A stretch of DNA of 64,000 bases, taken from positions 2,942,601-3,006,600 of the forward strand of contig CM049319.1 in the NCBI GenBank assembly GCA_026874595.1, written 5' to 3'. Under the pieces are notes generated by a model. The model made no database searches. It was given only the letters and a program-made list of their open reading frames with translations, and was not told where the DNA came from. Source of the stretch: Sipunculus nudus (Eukaryota > Annelida > Sipuncula > Golfingiida > Sipunculidae). Below, piece by piece: positions 22,885 through 34,700 of the stretch. The translations under genes and the position numbers were made by a program. Each line of letters opens with the position of its first letter. The first letter of the stretch is position 1.

Positions 22885-25800
22885 TAATATACAGCCTTTT
22901 CCTTATAGGCTACCATTGAGGCTATATTATATCTGAAATGTCCTCACTGCGGAACGTTTATAGAGGCTATATCGTATCCATGTAGCCGTTTCGTGTAGAA
23001 CCATTCCAAATAACCTACATGGCGTTATTCAGGTGATACCATAAATGCTACCAGCATAGCATGCATAGTGATGTTCTTTGGAGTCCATCGTATACAACCA
23101 GGATGGCCTTCACTGCGGTGCTCACATGAACGTTATATACCTTGTAAATGGCATAGCCCTGGTATGAGCTTGTTTCAGGTTTATCTTACACCTGAGATAG
23201 CCTCAGTGCTGTGCTGATATAGAGGCTACGTTAGATGTGAAAAAGCCGATGTGGAGGCCATTTGACTCATTAATAAGAGGCAAACTCCCACTGAACATGA
23301 CTTTTTCCATTTCAGAGACAGGAAAACTTAGCCTCTACTACGAGACGCCAGTTACATGCATTCTACTTGTAGTTTTATTATTCACCGGTATCATATATGT
23401 TATAAATTTTGTATACCCACAAACGAAAAAAAATATAACTCAAATTACATGTGAAAAACCACAATCCAAGTTAAAATGACTTCATAGTAACAATCAAATT
23501 TAAATCTTAAGGTTGTATAGTTGAAGTTTTATCGATAATAATAATAATAATAATTACACCATCATCATCATAATTAAAAGTATATATGTGATGATTGCAT
23601 CCCTCCGTCTTTATTTTACGGATTGATATTCATTTTAGCGTTCTTTGCACGCAGCCTTTGGATTATTGTTTTCGTAAAATAATTTAAGAGAAAAGAGCAG
23701 GTATAATTAGGTAATACGTTTATTTTTAATAATTAAAATGTCAATTACTTCTTTTCTACTGTGTAACGGTCTTTTATTGTAATCAAACGGACGGCTATTA
23801 TTTAAAAAATGTATCTATTTTGGATTACATGTATTAATATGAAATTTTAAGCTCTGACTGCCGTCTCTCAAGCATTTTACTAGTTTTAATAAATAACGCA
23901 GAGTAAAAAAACTGAGAGTTTCTCTGCGGTTGTAGGTGAAAGGCAATAAAGAAATTCACATAGCATCACATACCCTAAGTGTATTTGTTAAAGAAGAAAA
24001 CCAAATCCGTCACAACTATACTAGCCTTGCTACCGTGCTGATATTGAGGCTATGTTAGATTTCCGGCTATCGGAAAACACAGCTTCCACTAAGAGACTCG
24101 TAAGGCGGTAGGTACATTTAAAGGTGACATTCCATACATGCGTATGCCGTAAGCATGCGTAACGTTTGCGTATGCAGCTGGGAATCGGACACATATTTTC
24201 TTGGAGTAATTTTGATACATGCGTATGCAGTATGTATATGTATATATGTATGCTAATGCAGCACGTTTCGATTGCTCAGGATAGCCATTGAAAACGCATA
24301 CGCATGCTAACGGAAAGGGGAAATTCCACACTTTGACGTCATTAATGATGTATTCCTCTAGGGAATGACTTCTCTACTCATGAATCTACATGTATATACA
24401 ATAGGCCCGATTTTGTTGCATACGTAAGGCATACACATACGTATGAATGGAATAAGAGGCGTTCCTTATTTAGCTGCATTACGCATATGTGCTGCATGTT
24501 CATACCTGCCGCATACGAATGTATGGAATGCTAGCTTTATTCTAATATTCAAATAATTTATTCATTTTGTGTTCAATAAATTGTGATACTCCGAATCAAG
24601 TCCTTTTGTATTCACTAGCCACTCATTATTCTACACAGTTTAAATGAATGCAAAATAAATGTACTGAGAATTTCGCGAAATATATGTGCTGATAATATCT
24701 CCTGAACGTATGCTTCTTCTTACTTATTTTGAGCATGTTTTCAGCAACAGACAACCCAAAAGTTTGGTCGTCCTCTACACAGACACGTACATAACCTCCG
24801 TCACAGGACCAGTAGGTAGGCTGTCTTGTGCACACATGAACAGTCTAACAGAAAACGTTAAAGATCTTTTTTTCTGTACATATTTGGTGGCTAGACGGCA
24901 AATGACACACTGAGTTGATATTGAAAGGCACCTTTCAGCTGCCACAGCCTTATAGCCTGTTTATATGTTACAATATAAACGAAGTTCTCATGACATTTCC
25001 GGAGGCTAAATCAAAGGACAAAACTTCTATACTGCCCCCTGTCGGTAAGCTTAGGAACAAATATCGGGTTCTGTACTCCATCCGCCAGATCAGGTGGCGC
25101 AAGGTTGTATATGGAAGCTGTTTCCATCTCTCATTCGGCAATTTTCTTTTTCTATATATCACATGTCTTGAAACGGAGATACCCGCGGTGGGTTTGACGA
25201 TGACGCATCCATTAACCCTGCCATAGAACAGTGGTTTGATAAAGCATTTGTATATATATGTGATAAATGGTGTATAATATGCCCATACCTAATACACTAT
25301 AAGTGACCCAAGGGTAAACCATAAAAGTGTACCACTGCAATCAAGGTTGGCCTTTCAAGATCTTTAAATCTGTTGATTTTATAGGTCAAAATGTACTCTT
25401 TTTGAATATCTAATTTTATCAATTCTGACCTGCATTAGATGAGTATGAAGTAGTTTTTATGCGAACTGAAATATACAAATTAGTGGAATCTTTCTATAAT
25501 ACAATACCGTTACCAGAAACCAAAACAAAGATTATAAGAATGTAAACATGAGATGCCATGATTTGAAACACACCCATTGTCAATGAATTGTAATTATCCA
25601 GATATAACTATTCCGTATTCACTAGCCACTGATTTAACACGTTTTTTAACACTGTTAAATCTTAACTTAAATACATGAATTTTGTTGATTTTCTTTCATG
25701 AAGCCATCGTTTTTATTTTCAACAATAAAAATATATGAATATGAAATAAAGCTGGGTTGATAGTTTCTTCTGCTTTAATAAGATGCGTAAAGAAATCCTG

Positions 25801-26060
25801 CTGAAAATAAAGTTTTAAAAGAATATGGCAGCGTCCTCTGGGTCAGACATTGAGTAATGGTGCCATGAACGGTATTATAACACGATGTCGTTGAATTGTT
25901 AGAGCGTATCTCTGAGGTTCAAGCGGGATATCACAGTATATGTCCAGTTATGCAGTTATCATTCAGCAGCAAAATATCGGTAACGTGAAAAGGCCATGTC
26001 ATATACAAGTTTGCAAGATAGACTTGTTACAAGCTGATCACAGGGCTATGAGATTAAGAT
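22885..26060 (-). repeat. Composite dispersed repeat, inverted copy
   Basis: The same modules appear reverse-complemented: short units at 22885-23250 and 24020-24070; the TATCGATAATAATAATAA block at 23485-23580; relatives of the 197-bp repeat at 24590-24680 and 25560-25660; the ACTGCCCCCTGTCGGTAA block at 24985-25150; the GACGCATCCATTAACC block at 25180-25340; and the GGTCAGACATTGAGTAATGG block near 25780-25870. Order is broadly that of copy 2 read backwards, so the two form a large, diverged inverted pair about 12 kb apart. Confidence 0.7.
24128..24530. mobile_element. MITE with CGTATGC-type terminal inverted repeats
   Basis: CATTCCATACATGCGTATGC (24128-24147) is repeated inverted with one mismatch at 24511-24530 (GCATACGAATGTATGGAATG). 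The interior has many GCGTATGC/GCATACGC copies in both orientations, no coding capacity, and about 400 bp in total. Target-site duplications are not clear. It interrupts the inverted composite repeat. Confidence 0.7.
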
Positions 26061-27929
26061 CTTAATTGGTTTAATGTGAGTTTGAGTGAATTGGGTGTTT
26101 GAATAATCGTGTGTTTACCGCATTGAAAAGACATTGACATTTTGATTTAATATCATAGGTGCACTTGGGACAAAATTCAGTCAGCTCCTATTTATTTGAA
26201 TAAATTGTGTTACTGTCGTGGTTATATCAGACTTATCAGGGCTACATTGATTGTGATATAGCCCGATGCTGAGTGTATTTTAAAGAGAACCTGGACTCGC
26301 GTCCTACGTGGGTCCGTACAAGCATAGTTTGTCAGGGCTTTGGAACACATCTTGTATGGGTTATATGTTGGATCCTACATGGCCGTCACTGCCAATTAAG
26401 GGCGTCAATATATGGGTGAGGGATGGGTGGGATATTAACCCCCCCCCCACCTACACACACACTCACACATACTTTTTTTTGGCAAGAGGGGGATGGTCAA
26501 TATAATCCCCCCTCCCCCAGCCCCCCCCTCTATTTAGAGCAAAATATTTATGTGTTGCAAATGAACTATATTAATAAATAGAATGATAGATTTTAGTTCA
26601 ATTAATGAATTAACTATGAAATATAATATCTAAAACTGGCTTCGAATCAACTGATACTGTTGCGGATGTCGAATTAATCGACGCAAGTTTCGACGTATAC
26701 ACCTTTATTTTGGACACACAAGCTTATCATGCACGTCGTGTATAGGATGAAAACGGTGAATGGTACAAGCGTGGTGAAACTATAAGAAGAAGAAGAATAT
26801 GTGGTAATACACAAAATGTGACAGCATACACAAATTGATAAATACACAGAGTATGACAGAATATTTAGTTATGAATGCATACATCGTTATGTATCAAATA
26901 TTTCTACAAATACCCTTGGTTCCAAACTCACGACAAACCACAAATATACGTGTAAGGCCCTTACATTTAACATAGAATTCAATATAACGACACGTTTATT
27001 GATACACGGTTAATGTTATTAATATGGGAATATGGGAAATACCATCATTTACAACATAGTGCGATCGTAGAATAGTCTTCCATTCAGGGCATATCGTGGG
27101 TCCAATTATAATGAAGCTGAAACAGATACACAGAAATTCAGCGCTAATAAAAATATTAAACTCAAATTTCATATCATTTTCAAGGCGTAGCGGTATCAAT
27201 ACGATAGGGTCTTCTCTTTATACGAGTGAATTACCGACTACACATAATCTTAGCTCTCAGACAGATCATTCAGACCATGGCGGTATCTACATAGAAGGGT
27301 CAGTCTAAGACCCTCTCCTCGATATACAAATGCTTCGATATGCGAGTGATTTACCAACCACACTTAAGAGTTAAGAATAGTCACAATATCTCCATATAAA
27401 GAGTATGACTCGTATACTGATTTATACGCCTAAAAGAGGTGAGAAAATACTCATCAGTTGAGCATAGTATACACAGTATGTGTGAAAGGAGGATATGCTT
27501 AAGCTGCATATTTCAGGACCCCCGAGTCCTACATCACTGATAAATACAATGTAATTTTAATTCGGACTATTCTAAGACAAATCGGCTTATTCTGAATTTC
27601 TGTGATTGTCAACTATGTAACCCTTGTCTCTGTTTCTTTTAACCCATTATGTAGGTTTGAATAGCGCAAGATATTACATTATTACCAGGTATTAACGATA
27701 CTGAAATGAGTATTTTTTAAAATTCTAAATTGATGGGTATTTTTTTATGCCCGCCTCATAAGAAGATGCGAGAGAACAAATATTTGTCTGGAGATTCAGA
27801 ATAAAGATTTAAAAATTAAGTCTTATGTGGCCTGTTTCTTGAAATAAGTGCTGGTGCATCTGGACAGTACAGAGCTTATTGCGCTCCGAATGGCTTCGAG
27901 ACTGCATTTAATAAGTCTCATTATTGTCT
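26061..27929. other. AT-rich DNA, no gene recognised
   Basis: The only structured part is a C-rich and CA-rich low-complexity patch at 26438-26530. Short frames at 26308-26505, 26996-27199 and 27096-27308 show no domain. Confidence 0.6.
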
Positions 27930-28130
27930 CCCCAAGAGAGGAGGTAATGCGTTCTTCCCGTTGGTGTGTGTTTCTGCGTGTGTGTTGGTTCACAACATAC
28001 CTTGCGCAGTCATGAACAGAGTCTCATAAAATTTTCAGGGCCTTTTGAGAATGGGCCGTTTATGAATCGATTATATTTTGGTGTGGATCCGGAAAATGAT
28101 CCTGATTCAGACACGTCATCAAAGTATATT
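27930..28130. repeat. Dispersed repeat, copy A
   Basis: Shares GAGGTAA-GC-TTC, TTCACAACATA, TCATAAAATTTTCA, a GGGCC...ATTTTGG stretch and a GATCC-GGA-AATGATCC tail with 29225-29400. The module ends in a double GATCC motif. Confidence 0.65.
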
Positions 28131-29224
28131 CAGAAACCTTAAGTCAGTAATGCACGAATGAACCTAGAAATATGAGCCGAATAAGTGAATGAAATCACGG
28201 ATGCAGAACAAGTCACAATAGAAAAGTTTGCAAACCTTAGTTTGTAGACAGCTATTATTTATTTATGTTTCAGTGGTTATTTAATTCAAGGCACGTTTCT
28301 GTGATAATATAAAGTCATATGTCGACTTCCTGTGACTGTGCAGTGTATAACGTTATGTTCTCCTGACTGAGCTTCTCATTACTCCACGTCACGTCACGTG
28401 ACTGTATATTAAAGCCATATGCCGTAATGACAGCCTTGGATATTTCTGTTACGGGAAGATAGTATAGGGACAGGTTTGATATTTACTCTTGACGTTAAAA
28501 TCTACGCTGATTATCACGAGCTACAACTGGCCTTTGTTTTCCTGGTGAATAAATGGACAAAAAGGATAATATCTATTGGGTTTTGTTTGTTCTTTTTTAA
28601 CATTTATCTCTTATTTCTAGTTGACTGATGAAAGAATGAATGTGGTTTCATAACCATATAAATATTTAGATATCGAGAGAATGAAACTATTTTTTTAACC
28701 ATATCTACATACCCATATATGAATACAAATGAAAACACTTTCTTCCTGCATGGCGATAATTATAGTCACTCGTGTATTAATTTAAGGTATTAAGACAGGG
28801 TTCGATATTTACGCTAAGTCTCTTGTCCGAGTATGGGCGAATGCACTGGGTATTTTTATTCGACATCCCTTTCGAGTAATTTCAATTTTCAAGCAATCCA
28901 GATTAATAAGAAACAAATACAATGAGGACGTCTAAAATTAAGACCACGTGTATATCAGACACTATACGTACATTTGTGCATGTATATCATCTCAGAAACT
29001 ATACCTGAGTTTGATTTCGTATATTGTGCCCTTATTTTAATAGAATAAATAAAAATAAATTTCGATGACTACATCTTAAGGAGTGTTTGGCTGTACTGGT
29101 CCTCCGGGAGGGTTCTACGTTTCTGCTAATGTCGATCCCTTGGAGAAGTATATAGTGTCTTTACAAACCCCAAGATTATAAATTGACCTGGACTGATAAA
29201 GGAAGAGAGAGGATCCAAGCACTT
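28131..29224. other. AT-rich DNA, nothing recognised
   Basis: No long frame, RNA gene or tandem structure seen. Confidence 0.6.
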
Positions 29225-29400
29225 ACCGCTTCCGTAAGGAGGTAACGCATTCATTCTCCTTCGTGTGTGCATTTGTGCGTGTTTATTTACAACATAACTA
29301 TCGCCATCATCAACGGAATCATATGAAATTTTCAAGGTACCTCTTGGGCCAATAAAGAATTGAATAGATTTTGGTCAGGGTCCGGCTGATGATCCGGTTC
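29225..29400. repeat. Dispersed repeat, copy B
   Basis: Second copy of the family at 27930-28130, with GAGGTAACGCATTC, ACAACATAACTATCGC, ATATGAAATTTTCAAGG and GATGATCCGGTTCC. A further partial relative follows near 29450-29560 (ATGGGCCGAATTAGTTAAG, ATGGGCCAATAATTGAATG). Confidence 0.65.
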
Positions 29401-31550
29401 CAAGAACGACTTCCAGGAATGTTAACAAATGTACAGTAACGTATGCATAATTGAACATGAGAATATGGGCCGAATTAGTTAAGACAAACATTTGTTGGGG
29501 AACACATGCACCATTGAACTTGTGAATATGGGCCAATAATTGAATGAAAACGGGTTGCGGTGTACCCCACTTTAAGGACCACCAACATGGCGGAAGCCTG
29601 TAATCTTGTTCCATTGTTTGGCGTCCGCCTCCTGTATCTTTAAATGTTTTGTGGGTTGTCTTTTTATGTAGGGACGTTTTCAGCTGGAAGGAATATTTCC
29701 ACACAATGTTGTTTGCTCAAGCCTGATAATTGCCCGTTTGGATTGTAGAACTCCTTTGATCACTTCTTCCTCTACTTGATAAATATTTTGTTTTTGATAC
29801 CTATGTAGTCTAGATGATTGTTTCTTGAGGTGGGCCGTCATTTTTGTGTCCATAAAAGCAAAACCAAAATCTATATTATTAGCATTTTTAGAAATACATG
29901 TATCAAAATAGTGACTGAAATTAATTTATTTTCCCATTTTTGACCAGTCTTGTGTTTACAAAGGCATAATGTTCAGCTGGCATCTACTATTATTTTGACA
30001 ATATCAATGATGATGGAACCGAAAAAAATCGACTGATTTACAACCTTCCTTTCTTTTTATCATTTCTGGTACCAATGACATACCTGGAGACGAAATCAGA
30101 GGTCACCAAATTGATCAGAAAAACCTAGTTATTGACATAAAAAATCCGTAAGTATATAAAACTCGCCGGCCGGTGAGACCTTTACGGATTTTCCAGCCGT
30201 TGTAAAATATTCCGCCGCTAGATTGGATAATGTGTTGGTAGCTGGGAGGCCGGCTTTATTATACAGTTTACAGATGCGGGTTGTTTTGCAGGCATCTTGT
30301 TTTTGTCCTGTTGTGTTAACAGTGAATAAGAATCATGTCAATATTTGACGTTTTGTAATTAAGGTTCCATTAGGACAAATCCGATTATTTCATATTCATA
30401 TTTTTATGGTTATCCATGTCACATAAGAATAGGCAGTGGTGTGATGAAACAGTTATGACAGTGAAAGGCCCTTGCTGCCCTCGGCCAGGATAATGAAATC
30501 GGCCTATCTCAGAAAATTAAAAAAAAAATATACTAAAATCGTTCGAACGTGATGTGGATTATCTCCAAATTTTAGTTGCTTGATCTTTGGTGTCACCCTA
30601 AATCTCTGTCGAAACCCGGTCATAACTTTCCTGTAAAAAAAACATAAACCAAAAACAAACAAAGGATAAAACGAGTTAGATTAGCCCATGGTGGATGTAT
30701 CAAAATGAAAGAATGTTTGTTTACAAACAGAGGTTCCTGATATTTCCTACAAGCTCCTAACAATCTAACCTACACGGCGTGAGCCTAGCTGTTCTCTATA
30801 TACTTCTTCGTGCCCTAATGTTCACCATTGTCAATAAAGTATATGTAATTGGAAGGCCAAATATATGTGCATTTGTGCATGGAATAAAACATTGATTCCT
30901 TAATGGAATGCCATTTGTAACTCACATTTTATGATACTGCATGTCCCTCAGACACAGACATGCTGATACGTTATCTCCTTTAATTGACAAGGTAAACTTA
31001 TACGGAGTTTCACTTTCGGATTTGTAAAGCCTACGTTATAATTTAGTATGAAACTAACCATTTGAGGCCTGTTTAACCAAAGAGTAGCTGAATGATCCTG
31101 CACTCTATGTTCCCAGAGCAGCTAGGGATTAACATACTGAAAACATGTAAAACTAAACCGATCTCTGACCCTGAGAAAATCTCTAAACGTAGATTACTGT
31201 ACGTTATTCACGCAGCGGTTGTCCTGTCGTCCAGATCTCCTTTTTAACCGTCATGTGCTAGAACCGGTGTAATCAGACCAAAGAGAGCTTAAAATACCTT
31301 ATCAATGTTTTGCTATATATATAATAAATATATAATATAAATATAATTGTTCTGTTGATTTGCCGCTTTTATTTTTCATGGCTCATTTTTTGCGAAAAGA
31401 GAGCAGGTCTTTGGCAATGTTGCTATCTAAGTTTTGTAGTTCAACCAGTAATAACAAAAATAAAGTACAAAATAGTCTGAACGCACTGTATTTTTTTTTC
31501 TGTTCCTAGAGTCCACAGAGTAGAAAATTGTTTTTATGTGGCCTTATTTC
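29401..31550. other. Non-coding region upstream of the lectin gene
   Basis: The 109-codon minus frame at 29375-29704 overlaps dispersed repeat sequence and has no recognised domain. At 30141-30192 an inverted repeat (AAAATCCGTAA with TTTACGGATTTT) encloses the palindrome CCGGCCGG. No exon upstream of the signal-peptide exon was found. Confidence 0.55.
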
Positions 31551-31551
31551 A

Positions 31552-31601
31552 TTATCAGATAACACAAATCCATATTATCTCGTGACGTGTTTAGTATATT
31601 A
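31552..31601 (+). promoter_or_regulatory. Candidate promoter of the lectin gene
   Basis: TTATCAGATAA (31552-31562) is a back-to-back GATA-factor site. GTGACGTG (31582-31589) resembles a CRE/bZIP half site, and AGTATATTA (31593-31601) is a weak TATA-like element 41 bases before the ATG. If used, transcription would start near 31620-31630 and leave a 5' leader of only about 15-25 bases. Motif matches in AT-rich DNA are weak evidence; position relative to the ATG is the main support. Confidence 0.35.
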
Positions 31602-31641
31602 GACGCTTAACCAGAACTCAGCTCACTGCTGCGTTTAGAAC

Positions 31642-31711
31642 ATGGATTACTGGGTTTACCTCCTTTTTCCCTTACTTGTTCTGATACAAAGGACTGTCCA
31701 GGCAGACATTG
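31642..31711 (+). CDS. Lectin gene exon 1: signal peptide
   Basis: ATG at 31642 opens MDYWVYLLFPLLVLIQ, a hydrophobic core, then RTVQA before Asp22. The A-x-A-like TVQA gives a normal signal-peptidase site. The exon ends at ATT G, followed by the strong donor GTAAGT at 31712, leaving phase 1. No in-frame ATG upstream competes, and its size suits a separate signal exon as often seen in lectin families. Confidence 0.82.
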
Positions 31712-34700
31712 GTAAGTGGTGGGTTTAAGTTAGGATTAACTTTGACGTAATACTGTTCTGTTATATATAAGCTCATCCTCTAACTCTTCCCATATACTCC
31801 AATAGTGCATAGCAGCGCTGTGCTCAACTACTTTCTGTAAAACGAAAACTCTATACTGAAAGTTGCTTAGTGACTTCTGTTTTATATGTACAGAGCATTG
31901 CAAATAGCTCAGCTGATTGTAAGTCAGCCAAGCCATAGTGACCGGTCAGCGTCCGTCATTCGTCCATCCGTCCTTCTGTCTGCCTGTCACGTTTAAACAT
32001 CGTTGAACCTAGAATCCTGTAAGTGAATATCCAGGGAGGTCAATAAAGATCTTGGAAAAATTGAACTTCGGTCACTATGATCCATATATCTCCCAAACCA
32101 TGGGACTTGTAATACCCTTACAATTGATTAAAACTTTGATATTAAACCTGCAGTAATTAATGCATGGATTGCCCTGAATCTTGCTTTGAATATTGACCAA
32201 GATTAGGGTTTTAAGTTGCCTCAAAGAGGTCGCGCCACCTGCATCTTTTCTAATTTTTACGCTTTTTTGTCTGTTTTGAGACGCTCAAATGAAAGCAATC
32301 ATGCCAGTTTCTCTACTGCATGGTTTCATCTAATGTCTCGAAACCTTGTGTACTTATTGATTGTGACTGTTTTTTTCTGTTCCTGAAGACTGGTGGCCCC
32401 AACTTTATTTTTATCTATTGTTTAAAGAATTTTTCCTTTATTTCCAGATTTGCAACTATGGTTTCATCTAGGATCATGAAACCTTTTGTATCCTGAATAA
32501 GCGGACGCCCTAAAGTAATCACCGTTTGGGTCCGTCTGTCTAAGGCAAAAACTCTATCAATTTTGGGTAATGTGGTCAAAGGCCAAGGTCACAGGACCAC
32601 CTATATAGAATGATTGTGGATGCATTCAAAGCCAAACCTTTCAATCCAAACGTTTCATGACCTGCAAATAGGAGGTGAACCTGATTGATTTTGTGGTAAC
32701 AAGGTCAAAGGTCTATGTATATGTAACAGTGGCCATCTGTCCACATATTTGTTTCTGAATGATAACTACAGTTTAGATAAACATATTGATTTCAAACTTT
32801 ATTTATTTATGGCCCACCAATGTAGTAAGAACCCTTTTTATCTTGAGGATATGAGGTCAAAGGCCAGGTTCACAGGATAGAAGGCTTTATTCAGTATTTT
32901 GTCAAATCACAGTCTGATTCAGGATTTCGGCTGGACAAGATCCTGAGCAGGGTTTGGACTGGGCGGAAGGGTGGGATTAGTCCAGCCAAATTGGCGATTG
33001 GTCCAAACCAAATCCCGATCGGGATTCAAGTTTATTTAAATAACATTTGGCTAAATTATTGGACCTTTGCCTTTGGACCACATTATTGGACCATGAAATA
33101 CTTTGGTAAACAAGTAGATATATTGTATTAACAGACTGAGCTCTGTGGGTAAATCCAACTTATGTGTAGGATAAATCAATGACTAAAACATATCTGTATT
33201 CTGATTTAGCTTTCAATAGGCATCTTTTATCTCCTAAACATTATTATAAAAAAAATCTTATCAATATGTCAGCCTAAAAAAAAAGCATTGTAGCCAAAGT
33301 CTTTCAGTGTGTGTAAACAGATTTATCAATAGACAAAGATTGTGTCTGTGTCAATAAATTTCTTGGCAGACTGCCAACGGTGTCAAATTTGGCAACAGGC
33401 CAAGTGTAGGCTGTATATATCTTTGTAGCTTGGACAGACTGTCAACTGTATCAGCTTAGGCAACAGGTCAAGAGTTCAGTCGGTACAACTAAGTGAAGGT
33501 CGGGATTTCCCTCAGTGCAGTAGCTGCAGCTGGCAATTTGTTCCGGTTCGCTTGGGGCAACTGCCTCCTCAGCTGAGCTTATTCTGCCGAGTGCACATAA
33601 CCCGAAGAGAAGTTTAATGTATCTGCCTGAAATTTTGGTCGTCCATGCATTTTTATGGCTTTCTCGTGTACAAGGCTGGTGTTGCCACGCAAATGATTTT
33701 TGCTCTTTGTATGTACCTGCTTATTTCTCAGGAGGGATTTGATATATTAGCCTAAAATTGTGCATCGCTATACTTATTGGATAGCTTCGGCGTATACAAG
33801 AATGGTGGCGCCACCTACAGATTTCTTTGCACAGTTAATGTCTCTACTTATTTCTCAGGAGTGATTTGATAAATCAGCCTGATATTGGACATATGTATAA
33901 TTATCGGATAGCTTCGTTGTACATGAGACAAGCGGCGCCACCTACAACAATTTTTGCACAGTTAATGTCTCTTCTTATCTCTCATGAGTTATTTGATATA
34001 TCAGCCTATGTATACATCTCGGATAGTTTTGTTGTATTCAAGACTTGTGGCACCAACTAAAATTGTTTTTGGGTTTCATAGCCCAAGAGTGATATGAAGT
34101 ATCTGAGGGAAATTTTGCACGTCCATATATCTTTAAGGTCTTTCTCATACACAAGACTATCATGATATAGCTACAGGCCTGAAACGCATACAACTCTTTA
34201 ATTATTATTTCTTGAATGGAGGCTAAATGGTCGGGCTAATCACATATATATGGAACCCAAGGAAATAAGATGATAAGGAGAGGAGGATGTAGCTGCACAA
34301 ATAGATTAAAACACCTCTAGAAACATGGCCTGTTTATCACCAACCTAATCTGTTCATGACATCGAAACAATGCAGCCAATCCAAACACACATTAATTTTT
34401 GTAAAACCTGCGGTTATCATAGTATAATGACTGTAACAGGAATAAATGAGGTATTGTGGGATTTCTTCATATTTATAATAGATACAAGTACTGGTATATT
34501 TACATCGTATAATATGGGTACAATCGCGAAAATGAAACCCTGCAAAACGTTAAAAATGAAGAGATTGAAGAAGTTGCGAATAGCTAATACAAAGCTAACC
34601 AAAGTATATATTTGCATCAGATACCACCCACAATTTAAAACCTTGCCATAAAATTTTAGGGAGATTGGCGAATTTTATTGGACTGTAACTAGGATAGAGA

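Noticed and set aside
24915..25226. 103-codon plus frame
   Set aside because: It is the inverted copy of the same composite-repeat modules.
29375..29704. 109-codon minus frame as a gene
   Set aside because: It overlaps the dispersed repeat family seen at 27930-28130 and 29225-29400 and shows no domain.
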